Origin: Myxococcus llanfairpwllgwyngyllgogerychwyrndrobwllllantysiliogogogochensis
GTDB taxonomy: Bacteria; Myxococcota; Myxococcia; Myxococcales; Myxococcaceae
Direction of reading: 5' to 3'
Length of the DNA: 64,000 bases
Assembly: GCF_006636215.1 (NCBI RefSeq)
Contig: NZ_VIFM01000015.1
Span: 1-64,000, forward strand
A program made the position numbers and the translations under genes. The notes under the pieces were generated by a model. It did no database searches. It was given only the letters and a program-made list of their open reading frames with translations, and was not told the DNA's origin. Below are positions 56,755 to 64,000 of the stretch, in pieces (positions within the stretch are counted from its first letter, which is position 1; every line of letters starts with the position of its first letter).

Positions 56755-56776
56755 ATGTCAACGACTCGTTACATAT
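56753..56776 (-). promoter_or_regulatory. candidate ArsR operator overlapping the start codon
   Basis: ATATGTCAACG-ACT-CGTTACATAT forms an inverted repeat with one extra base in the left arm, directly over and upstream of the arsR start. Position and symmetry fit autorepression. A second imperfect repeat (AACGAAGACG, 5 nt, CGTCGTTCGTT; 56810-56835) lies further upstream. Confidence 0.5.
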
Positions 56777-56890
56777 CAGCGCACGCGAAATCGCGGCAAG
56801 CAGATTCGAAACGAAGACGTTACGCGTCGTTCGTTCCCCCAAGCGGGGCCACTCGCGGGCGGCGTTCAAGAGTCGTGGACGGCCCCTGCG

Positions 56891-57124
56891 TCAGGGAAGA
56901 CAGGTCGTCGTCAGGAGCTTGAGGGGAGCACTTCCGTCCTGGCTCACCATCAGCTCGAGTCTGTCATCGGCGTTGAATTTCCCCGCGACGAGCCCCATGG
57001 GCATCGCCTCCAGGACGACGTCTTGCCTCTCCGCGAGCGAGCCATCGCCCAGCCCCATCAACAGGCTGACCCTGTTCGCGGCCGGAATCGTCGCGGCGAC
57101 ATCCAGCTGTGACGTCGGCGCCAT
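56891..57124 (-). pseudogene. fragment of an FG-GAP/VCBS-repeat protein
   Basis: The minus-strand frame encodes 77 residues with the repeat pattern DVAATIPAANRVSLLMGLGD, then GLVAGKFNADDRLELMVSQD. This is one to one and a half FG-GAP/VCBS beta-propeller blades ending in a normal stop. No signal peptide or further blades precede it: a TGA lies in frame just upstream of the only ATG. It is best read as the surviving 3-prime end of a larger gene. The intact FG-GAP lipoprotein next door (57421) is on the other strand, so it is not simply its continuation. Confidence 0.5.
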
Positions 57125-57420
57125 GCAAGGTGTGCAAGGGAGTACTCAGTGCCGACACATTTCACGGCGGTAACGCAACCGCGAGGAGTTCCCCCGGCGA
57201 TGGCGACTGACGCATTGAGACACTCCAAACCACAACGGCGGGTATGTGCATGTATTGGCTTCGCGTCGGGGGCATGGGACAAGATGCGCGCCATGACTTC
57301 ACCCAGCGTGCATCCCGCGCAGCGCATCGCCGACCACGCCGGCGGCGCTCAGCATCACCGAGGCCGTGGCCGTGTAGTCACGCCGTTTCCGAAGAGCAGT
57401 CACCCGTGGGGGAGCTGAAC

Positions 57421-58350
57421 ATGAAGAAGACCGTGCTGACGTTGTGTCTTGCTGGAGGTGTCCTGGGCTGTGGCGCGCCGGAGGGAACGCTCGACGAAGG
57501 CGTCGCGCCGGAGGGCACCCAGTCCCAGGCCATCCTCGGCGATGTCGTGAGCTTCAATGGCGACCCGAACTCCGACCTGCTGTGGAGGAACCAGGCCACG
57601 GGCAACATGCTCACCTGGCTCATGGCCGGCCCCTCCCTGGCCGCCACGGCGGTGATGCCCGCCGTGTCGCCGTCGCTCGTGGTTCAGGCCGCCTCCGATT
57701 TCGGCGGACCGACGTCGGACCCGGACCTCGTCTTCCACACGCCCGCGTCGGCCGGCACGGCCATCCGTTTCCTCAACAGCTCCTTCAGTGTGCTCGGCAT
57801 GGCGCCCATCTCGGGCGTCCTCCCGTCGTCGAGCTGGTACGTCGCCGCGTCCGGGGACTTCAACATGGACGGGCAGACGGACCTGGTGCTGCACAACCGC
57901 TCCACGGGGCAGTTCTTCTACCAGTACATGTCCGGGCCCACGCCCATCGGCATCTCAACGCCGCTTCCTCGCGCGCTCCCCTGGTACATCGTGGGCGCGG
58001 CGGACTTCGACGGAGATGGGAGGACGGACCTGCTCTGGCGCCACCGCACCTCGGGCCAGAATGACATCTGGCGAATGAACAATACCGCCATCATCGGCTC
58101 CTTTCCCCTGCCCGTCATGTCCCTGGCCTTCTATGTCGGCGCCACCGCGGACTACACGCGCGATGGAATCCCAGACATCGCCTGGCACAACCCGAGCTCG
58201 GGGCAGGTCGTCATCTGGCGGATGGCGGGGATGAGCCTGGGCACGTCCATGACCGTGGGCAGCATGGGCTCGGGCTGCCCACCGTGGTTCTCACAGGTCA
58301 CCCCGCCCCCCTCGTCGGGAACCTGCATGTACCTCGTGGGTCCTCGCTAG
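57421..58350 (+). CDS. FG-GAP/VCBS-repeat lipoprotein
   Basis: 309 residues; ATG 57421 with GGGGGAG at 6-nt spacing. The signal peptide ends in the lipobox VLGCG, so it is likely a surface lipoprotein. Blade-like repeats follow, each with a D-x-(N/D)-x-D-x-x-x-D calcium loop: NGDPNSDLLWRN (blade 1), DFNMDGQTDLVLHN, DFDGDGRTDLLWRH and YTRDGIPDIAWHN. The repeated LLWR/AWHN and GQ(N/V)xIWRM strands mark a beta-propeller of FG-GAP type, found in adhesins and lectin-like proteins. A Cys pair near the C-terminus (SGCPPW, GTCMY) may close the ring. The function is probably binding at the cell surface. Confidence 0.85.
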   Translation: MKKTVLTLCLAGGVLGCGAPEGTLDEGVAPEGTQSQAILGDVVSFNGDPNSDLLWRNQATGNMLTWLMAGPSLAATAVMPAVSPSLVVQAASDFGGPTSDPDLVFHTPASAGTAIRFLNSSFSVLGMAPISGVLPSSSWYVAASGDFNMDGQTDLVLHNRSTGQFFYQYMSGPTPIGISTPLPRALPWYIVGAADFDGDGRTDLLWRHRTSGQNDIWRMNNTAIIGSFPLPVMSLAFYVGATADYTRDGIPDIAWHNPSSGQVVIWRMAGMSLGTSMTVGSMGSGCPPWFSQVTPPPSSGTCMYLVGPR

Positions 58351-58493
58351 CCCGGGCGTCGGCGCGCAGGGGCCTCGCTCGGACGTCCCGCGCGAGGCGC
58401 CTCCACCCGTTGGGCCCCACTCCGGGCCTCGTCGACGACGCCGGAGAGGTCATCGCTCCAGGGCGGGCCCCTCATGGGGCCCAAGCCCGCGCC

Positions 58494-60206
58494 CTACACC
58501 TCCGCGGCCGGCGCGACCTGCGGCTCGCGAGGCATGACGACCTGGAGCGCCAGGCTCAACGCGACGACGAGCACACAGCCGATGACGTTGAACCAGAGGT
58601 AGCCGATGTCGCTGAGCATGAAGAGGCCAATCACCGTGGCCTGGGAGATGACGGCCGCGGTGAAGACCGCGTGTCCCCGCACGTGCTTGAGGAAGAAGGC
58701 GACCAGGAAGATGCCCAGCACCGTGCCGTAGAAGATGGAGCCGAGGATGTTCACCGCCTGGATGAGGTTGTCGAGCAGCGACGCGAAGCTCGCGAAGCCC
58801 ACGGCCACCAGTCCCCAGAACACGGTGAACAGCTTGGAGGCGATGAGGACGTGCCGGTCCGACGCCTCCGGGCGGAACACGCGCCGGTAGAAGTCCACCG
58901 TCGTGGTGGCCCCCAGCGCGTTCAGCTCACTGGCGATGGAGCTCATGGCCGCTGACAGGATGACGGCGATGAGCAGCCCGAACAGCCCGCTGGGCAGCCA
59001 GCGCTTCACGAAGCTGATGAAGATGTAGTCGGAGTCCTTGGTCTCCGCACCGGGCAGCGCGCGCGACACCAGGGCCTTGGCCTCCTTGCGAACCGCGCTG
59101 GCCTCGCCCGAGGAGGCGCGCAGGGCCTCCCGGACCCCCGCCTGTGTGGCGGCATCACCCGCGTCACCCGCCGCGAGGTAGCGCTCCACCTCCGCGCGCT
59201 TGCTGGACTGCACCTGCTCCCACTTCGCCTCCAGCGCCGCGTACTCTCCCGCCTGCGTCGTCGCGCGCATGCGCTCGCCCAGCGTGTCGTTGAAGAGCAG
59301 GGGCGGCGTGCTGAACTGGTAGAAGACGAAGACGAGGATGCCGACGAAGAGGATGAGGAACTGCATCGGCAGCTTGAGGACGCCGTTGAACAGCAGTCCC
59401 AGCCGGCTCTCGGAGATGGAGCGCCCCGTCAGGTAGCGGCCCACCTGCGACTGGTCCGTACCGAAGTACGACAGCGCCAGGAAGAAGCCACCGGTGATGC
59501 CGGACCAGAAGTTGTAGCGGTCCTGCACGTTGAAGTCGAAGCTCACCACGTTCATCCGACCAAACGCGCCCGCGACGTCCACGGCGTCGCCGAACGACAC
59601 GTGCTTGGGCAGCCGCCAGAGGATGACCAGCGCGGCCACCACCATGCCGCCCATCATCACCACCATCTGCTGCTTCTGCGTCTGGCTGACGGCGCTGGAG
59701 CCGCCCGTCACCGTGTAGAGGATGACCAGCGCGCCCATCGCGACGACGGTGGGCTCCAGCGGCCAGCCGAGGATGGTGGAGAGGATGATGGCCGGGGCAT
59801 AGATGGTGATGCCCGCTGCGAGGCCCCGCTGCACCAGGAACAGGAAGGCACCCAACAGGCGCGTCTTCAAGTCGAAGCGGGACTCCAGGTACTGGTACGC
59901 GGTGATGACGTTCAGCCGGTAGTAGATGGGAACGAAGACCGCGCTGATGAGAATCATCGCGAACGGCAGTCCGAAGTAGAACTGCACGAAGCGCATGCCG
60001 TCTTCGTACGCTTGGCCCGGAACGGAGAGGAAGGTGATGGCGCTGGCCTGCGTGGCCATCACCGCGAGGCCAATCGTGGGCCACTTCAGCTCGCGCGCAC
60101 CGCGCAGGTAGTCCTCGGTGTTCTTCGCGCCCCGGGACTTCCACATCCCCCAGATGACGATGAACGCAATCGTTCCGCCAAGCACCACCCAATCAAGCAA
60201 GGTCAC
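58494..60206 (-). CDS. sodium:solute symporter (SSS family)
   Basis: 570 residues from GTG 60206, chosen because it overlaps the stop of the small membrane gene (GTGA) and the protein then begins at the first membrane helix. About 13 membrane helices are visible. Family features: an unwound first core helix with QASAITFLSVPG, a GTDQSQVGRYL segment and SAAMSSIASELNALGATTTVDFY, the sodium-site helix in this family. A loop of about 90 residues before the last five helices is unusually Glu/Ala/Arg-rich (ERYLAAGDAGDAATQAGVRE). The substrate is unknown; the linked PIG-L deacetylase and nearby bshC suggest a sugar or thiol precursor, but that is inference. Confidence 0.9.
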   Translation of the reverse strand: MTLLDWVVLGGTIAFIVIWGMWKSRGAKNTEDYLRGARELKWPTIGLAVMATQASAITFLSVPGQAYEDGMRFVQFYFGLPFAMILISAVFVPIYYRLNVITAYQYLESRFDLKTRLLGAFLFLVQRGLAAGITIYAPAIILSTILGWPLEPTVVAMGALVILYTVTGGSSAVSQTQKQQMVVMMGGMVVAALVILWRLPKHVSFGDAVDVAGAFGRMNVVSFDFNVQDRYNFWSGITGGFFLALSYFGTDQSQVGRYLTGRSISESRLGLLFNGVLKLPMQFLILFVGILVFVFYQFSTPPLLFNDTLGERMRATTQAGEYAALEAKWEQVQSSKRAEVERYLAAGDAGDAATQAGVREALRASSGEASAVRKEAKALVSRALPGAETKDSDYIFISFVKRWLPSGLFGLLIAVILSAAMSSIASELNALGATTTVDFYRRVFRPEASDRHVLIASKLFTVFWGLVAVGFASFASLLDNLIQAVNILGSIFYGTVLGIFLVAFFLKHVRGHAVFTAAVISQATVIGLFMLSDIGYLWFNVIGCVLVVALSLALQVVMPREPQVAPAAEV

Positions 60207-60373
60207 GAGTACACCCAGGTGAGCAGCGACGACAGCGCGAGGAACAGGACGAAGGCGCCGAACACCAGCAGATAGACGTTGCGCCACGAGCCCAGGAGCG
60301 GCGGCGCGTCATCCAGCTCCGGCCTCTTTTCGGGCGGTGTCTGGGAGGGAGACGGATTCACGGGAGTGCTCAT
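60203..60373 (-). CDS. 56-residue single-helix membrane protein
   Basis: ATG 60373 overlaps the stop of the PIG-L gene (ATGA) and its stop overlaps the symporter start (GTGA), so it is the middle gene of a coupled three-gene operon. The N-terminal 30 residues are hydrophilic and Pro-rich ([20 protein letters not shown]), followed by one membrane helix (VYLLVFGAFVLFLALSSLL) and a short WVYS end. Size, position and topology fit an accessory subunit of the sodium:solute symporter, as known for some transporters of this class. Too short for many gene finders. Confidence 0.8.
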   Translation of the reverse strand: MSTPVNPSPSQTPPEKRPELDDAPPLLGSWRNVYLLVFGAFVLFLALSSLLTWVYS

Positions 60374-62856
60374 TGCGCGAGGACGTTCGCCAGGAGGCGG
60401 TAGGCGCCGGGGACTCCGGCGGGGAGCTGACGGAAGAAGGCCAGGCCCGTGTAGACGAACACCCCCTTGCCATGACGGGTGACGAGCAGCGAGCCGCGCA
60501 GGGGCGCTTCGCCCGCGTCGTTCAGCTCGAACACCGGGCGGTAGTGGTCATCCCACTTCGACGCGAAGTAGAGGCCGCGCTCCTGCACCCAGCCGTCAAA
60601 GTCCGCGGCAGTGAGCCGGTTGGGTGCGCGCAACAGCGGCTCGTCCTTGGACACGGGAGTCATCACCGCCGTCTCGTCCGTCACGCGCTCGCGGCCAAGC
60701 TCCAGCGGGTACGGCCCGACGAAGGCGGCCAGCGGGCCCACGCGACTGTTGGTGTTGTACTGCACCACCAGTCGCCCGCCCTGCTTCACGTAGTCGAGCA
60801 GCCGCTCACGGTGCACGGCGAGGCGGGGGTTCGCGTTGAACGCGCGCACACCGACGAGGATGGCGTCGAAGCGCTCCAGCTTCTCGGAAGCCAGCCGCTC
60901 CTCGGGGAGCACCGTCACCTCGTACCCCACCGCCGCCAGGCTCTCCGCCACGCGGTCTCCCGGCCCGGGGATGTAGCCCAGGCGCTTCACCTTCGTCGCG
61001 AGCGCGAAGGGAATCAGCGTCGCCTCGGAGGGCTGGCGGACCGCCAGGGGCGGCAGGTGCTCGTGGGCGACGTTGCGCACGCGCCATGACTCCGCGCGGC
61101 CTCCAGTGTCCACGACGACGCGCAGGCGCGCCTTCTCGGTGGCGCCCTTGGGCGGCGTCACCCGGAACTGGACCGTGCGCTCGTCACCGCGCGCGGCGAG
61201 CTGGAACGCGTGCTCCACCGGCTCCGAGCGCCAGCCCTGGGGCAGCTCCAGGCGCACCTTTCCCGAGGCCTCCGCGCGCCCCGCGCCCAGCACCACGGAG
61301 ATGGCCTGCGCCGCGCCGTTGGGGAACATCACGCGGTCGCGCTCCAGCGTCGCGGTGACGGCGGGCACCACCTCGAACGCGCGGTACAGCTCGCCACGCA
61401 CCGGGTCCGTCCACACGTGCACCACCGGCCGCGTCACGGTGATGCGTCTGCCGCCGACCTCGTAAACGAAGGTCACCGCCAACGCGGGGCCGCCCTCGGG
61501 CAACCCCGTCAGCGCGCGGGCCGAGTCCTCGAGCGTGAAGAGTCCTCCAGAGATGGGCTTGCGCAGCCAGTACGGCGTGGTGATGGCCGCGTCCTCCGGC
61601 AGCGTCACCTTCTTCTCCAGCTTGAAGGGCGTGTGCTCCGCGAGCGCCGCATTCACGGGCACGCTCTCTCCGCCCGGCAGCGTCACGCTCACCAGTCGAA
61701 GCGCGGCGGGCGAGCGGTTCAGCGCGAACACGTTCAGCGTCACCGGAGCGCCCGGCACACCGGCGGCCTCCGGAGCGCGTGCCTCCAGGAACAACCCCGC
61801 GCACGCGGCGATGAGCGCTTCCGTCTCGCGCAGCTTGAGCGCCTTCCACGGATGGTCATCAGGCAGCGCGGACAATGCCTCATGCACGCGCAAGAGCGCG
61901 GGTACGGTGCGGGAGGGAGCACGCGCATCGAAGCCCTTCACCGCGTCATCCACCGCGCGGGCCACGGCCTCCGTGCCCTTCCACCGGCGCCAGGACAGGT
62001 CCAGGCCCTCGAACACGTCCGCCTTCGGGCGCGTGCCGTCGAGCGGCGTGAAGTACTCCAGCAGCGGACCGCGCTCGGCCGGGACACCGAAGCCCTGGCT
62101 CTTGTGCTGGCTGCGGCTCTCCGCGGAGATTTCTCCCCAGGAGCGACCGAGCAGCGCGTCGTACCCGCCCACGTCCACCTTGAGATAGCCGGACATGTCC
62201 GCGTCGGGCTTGAGGCTCCACGTCGAGACGTTGTTCAGCAGCCGGTCCGCCTTCCACGGCTTCACGAGGTCCAGTTGCTCGGGGAAGCGCTTGGGGTCGG
62301 CGGCGGCGGTGAAGGCCTCGGCGGCGAGCAGCGCGGACGCGGTGTGGTGTCCGTGGTTGGGCGGCTTCGTGTTGAAGCGCGTGACGATGAGGTCCGGCTG
62401 GAAGCGACGGATGGCGAGCACCACGTCGGCCAGCACCGCGTCGTGTCCCCAGATGCGCAGCGCCTCGTCGGCGGACTTCGTGTAGCCGAAGTCCCTCGCG
62501 CGGGTGAAGTACTGCTCGGCGCCGTCCACGCGGCGCGCGGCCAGCAGCTCGTACGTGCGGATGAGCCCAAGCAGTTCGTCCTGCTCGGTGCCGATGAGGT
62601 TCTGTCCGCCGTCGCCACGCGTGAGCGACAGGTAGCCCGCGCGCAGTCCGCGTTCACCGACCAGCCAGGCGAGAAAGCGCGTGTTCTCGTCGTCCGGGTG
62701 GGCCGCGACGTAGAGCACGCTGCCCGTCACACCGAGCCGTCGGAGTCCCGCGGCGATTTCCCCCGCGTGGGGTTGCCGAGGTGCCTGGGCGAAGGCCGAA
62801 GTCCCAATTCCAAGACTCATGGCCAGCGTCATGCCAAAGAAGAGCAGGGTTCGCAT
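60370..62856 (-). CDS. large PIG-L (LmbE-like) deacetylase
   Basis: 828 residues; ATG 62856. A signal peptide ends at AFA (about residue 24), so the protein acts outside the cytosol. The PIG-L domain (about 40-280) has the zinc and catalytic motif AHPDDEN and the second zinc site NHGHH. A long beta-rich middle (about 350-600) follows. The C-terminal 200 residues resemble a glutamine-amidotransferase-like Rossmann fold ([20 protein letters not shown], then RLVVQYNTN). PIG-L enzymes remove acetyl groups from N-acetylglucosamine derivatives; BshB of bacillithiol synthesis is a much shorter cytosolic member. Position next to bshC and before a sodium symporter suggests processing or salvage of a glucosamine-linked compound, not BshB itself. 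Confidence 0.88.
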   Translation of the reverse strand: MRTLLFFGMTLAMSLGIGTSAFAQAPRQPHAGEIAAGLRRLGVTGSVLYVAAHPDDENTRFLAWLVGERGLRAGYLSLTRGDGGQNLIGTEQDELLGLIRTYELLAARRVDGAEQYFTRARDFGYTKSADEALRIWGHDAVLADVVLAIRRFQPDLIVTRFNTKPPNHGHHTASALLAAEAFTAAADPKRFPEQLDLVKPWKADRLLNNVSTWSLKPDADMSGYLKVDVGGYDALLGRSWGEISAESRSQHKSQGFGVPAERGPLLEYFTPLDGTRPKADVFEGLDLSWRRWKGTEAVARAVDDAVKGFDARAPSRTVPALLRVHEALSALPDDHPWKALKLRETEALIAACAGLFLEARAPEAAGVPGAPVTLNVFALNRSPAALRLVSVTLPGGESVPVNAALAEHTPFKLEKKVTLPEDAAITTPYWLRKPISGGLFTLEDSARALTGLPEGGPALAVTFVYEVGGRRITVTRPVVHVWTDPVRGELYRAFEVVPAVTATLERDRVMFPNGAAQAISVVLGAGRAEASGKVRLELPQGWRSEPVEHAFQLAARGDERTVQFRVTPPKGATEKARLRVVVDTGGRAESWRVRNVAHEHLPPLAVRQPSEATLIPFALATKVKRLGYIPGPGDRVAESLAAVGYEVTVLPEERLASEKLERFDAILVGVRAFNANPRLAVHRERLLDYVKQGGRLVVQYNTNSRVGPLAAFVGPYPLELGRERVTDETAVMTPVSKDEPLLRAPNRLTAADFDGWVQERGLYFASKWDDHYRPVFELNDAGEAPLRGSLLVTRHGKGVFVYTGLAFFRQLPAGVPGAYRLLANVLAQ

Positions 62857-63000
62857 CCGCGGCGGACCCTACAACAAGGTCTCCACCCACGCGCGCCTGA
62901 CCTTCATCACCATGACGCGTCCAGCCACGGCCTCACATCGCGTGCGCGTCACGGTCCTTCTCCGTGCCGGCAAGGGAATGACCTGTTATCACCGCGCACC

Positions 63001-64000
63001 GTGACGCCTTCCTTTCCCACCGCGTGGCTCAAGGGAGACCCACGCGCGCTCGCCTTCCTGCCCGACCGCTTCCGCCACCGCGCCGCGCGCGCGGAGGCCG
63101 CGGCCGCATCCGCCTTGCGCCCCATGTCGTCGGCCCTGCTCGACGTCGTGGTCGCCCAGAACGCACGCCTCGCGCCGAGCCCCGCGCGCGAGCGTCATCT
63201 GGAGGAGCTTGCCCGCCCCGGCACCATCGCCGTGGTGACGGGCCAGCAGATGGGGTTGTTCCTCGGCCCGCTCTTCACGCTCTACAAGGCCGCCGCCGCA
63301 ATCACGGCCGCGCGCGCGCTTCGGGAAGAAACCGGGCGGCCCTGTGTTCCCGTCTTCTGGCTTCAAACCGAGGACCACGACCTGCCGGAAGTGGACCACT
63401 GCTTCATCGCGAGCCCCCGGGGCTCCGCGAAGCGCGTGGCGTTGGACGTGCCCGAGGCCGCCGCCTCGCGTGCGCCCGTCGCCCACCGCAAGCTCGGCGC
63501 GAGTGTCACCCAGGCCCTCGAGGCGCTGCGCGGAGAGCTGGGAGCAGAGCCCCAGGCCTCCGAGCACCTGGAGCTGCTCGCGCGCGCCTACCAGCCCGAC
63601 GCGACACTCGCGGAGGCGTTCACCCAGGTGCTCGCCGCACTCTTCGCGGACGAGGGCCTGGTCTTCATCGACCCGAGGGACGCGCGCCTCGCGCCCTTCG
63701 CCGCGCCCATCCACCGGTTCGCGATTCAGGACGCCTCTGCCATCTCCACCGCGCTCTCGCGTCGCGTGGAAGCGCTGACGCAGGCGGGCTTCTCCGAGCA
63801 GGTCCACATCCGGCCCGGCTCGCCGCTCGGCTTCTATTCACCTGATGGCATCGAGGGCGCGCGCTACCGGTTGGACCCCGCGGGCGCTGACACCTGGAGC
63901 CTGGTGGGCCATCCGCGTGGCGCCACCGTGACGACGGGGGAGCTGCTGGACTGGCTGGAGCGAGAGCCGCTGCGCTTCACCACCTCCGCGCTCTTGCGGC
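63001..64000 (+). CDS. bshC: bacillithiol biosynthesis cysteine-adding enzyme (partial)
   Basis: The gene runs off the window end; 333 codons are visible from GTG 63001 (no strong ribosome site and no better start upstream). BshC joins cysteine to glucosaminyl-malate in the last step of bacillithiol synthesis in the cytosol. Diagnostic blocks: [39 protein letters not shown] and [16 protein letters not shown], matching the Rossmann core of the family. The full protein is usually about 540 residues, so roughly 200 are missing here. It is divergent from the PIG-L/symporter operon with 144 nt between them, which would hold both promoters. Confidence 0.93.
   Translation, partial: MTPSFPTAWLKGDPRALAFLPDRFRHRAARAEAAAASALRPMSSALLDVVVAQNARLAPSPARERHLEELARPGTIAVVTGQQMGLFLGPLFTLYKAAAAITAARALREETGRPCVPVFWLQTEDHDLPEVDHCFIASPRGSAKRVALDVPEAAASRAPVAHRKLGASVTQALEALRGELGAEPQASEHLELLARAYQPDATLAEAFTQVLAALFADEGLVFIDPRDARLAPFAAPIHRFAIQDASAISTALSRRVEALTQAGFSEQVHIRPGSPLGFYSPDGIEGARYRLDPAGADTWSLVGHPRGATVTTGELLDWLEREPLRFTTSALLR

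Noticed and set aside
60370..62856. Calling the PIG-L protein BshB
   Set aside because: It is more than three times longer than BshB, has a signal peptide and extra domains; only the deacetylase core is shared.

Overview
The window is a high-GC, gene-dense chromosomal segment. Several traits point to a myxobacterium, most likely a Myxococcaceae genus such as Myxococcus, Corallococcus or Pyxidicoccus: many lipoproteins, a Ser/Thr kinase, a geosmin synthase, DUF6310/DUF5953-type proteins, and frequent ATGA/GTGA gene overlaps. I saw no rRNA, tRNA or CRISPR array.

Layout. 1-5.1 kb: the end of a protein with repeated WMxDF motifs, two tandem von Willebrand A proteins, and a His-rich P1B metal ATPase. 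5.1-12 kb: an accessory island. It opens with decayed IS3-type and IS701-type transposase fragments. It then holds a visibly AT-richer ParA-SIR2 gene pair, a lipoprotein-toxin/immunity-like pair (DUF6310/DUF5953 type), and a membrane-anchored DUF4041/GIY-YIG nuclease resembling the SNIPE anti-phage protein. 12.3-15.8 kb: L-serine dehydratase, an unknown protein and a methyltransferase. 16-20.4 kb: a TPR lipoprotein, a HupE/UreJ membrane protein, a DUF4331 protein and a small lipoprotein, closed by a strong terminator. 20.4-23 kb: an alpha-carbonic anhydrase pseudogene and a TcdA/TcdB-like glycosyltransferase with N-terminal zinc ribbons. 23-31.3 kb: a large DUF4082-repeat exoprotein, an SRPBCC protein, catalase KatE and a repeat-bearing membrane protein. 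31.3-39.6 kb: penicillin-binding protein 1C and its alpha-2-macroglobulin partner. 39.8-42.8 kb: a Ser/Thr kinase, a GNAT acetyltransferase and an unknown protein.

42.8-46.8 kb holds a 1,323-residue polymorphic-toxin-like protein. It has five annexin-like repeats and a C-terminal nuclease-like domain, with a candidate immunity gene 21 nt downstream. 47-53.2 kb is the most coherent unit: an intact two-domain geosmin synthase followed by two paralogous family 2B encapsulin shell proteins with internal cyclic-nucleotide-binding-like domains. This suggests a geosmin-making protein nanocompartment with a two-component shell. 53.5-58.4 kb: a tiny coupled ORF, a repeat-bearing lipase, an ArsR/SRPBCC operon, and FG-GAP proteins. 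58.5-64 kb: a PIG-L deacetylase, a 56-residue membrane protein and a sodium:solute symporter in one overlapping operon, divergent from a bacillithiol BshC gene cut off by the window end.

The best candidates for under-described systems are the geosmin synthase/double-encapsulin cluster, the ParA-SIR2 pair, and the annexin-repeat toxin. All functional statements rest on motif recognition by eye; no database search was run.
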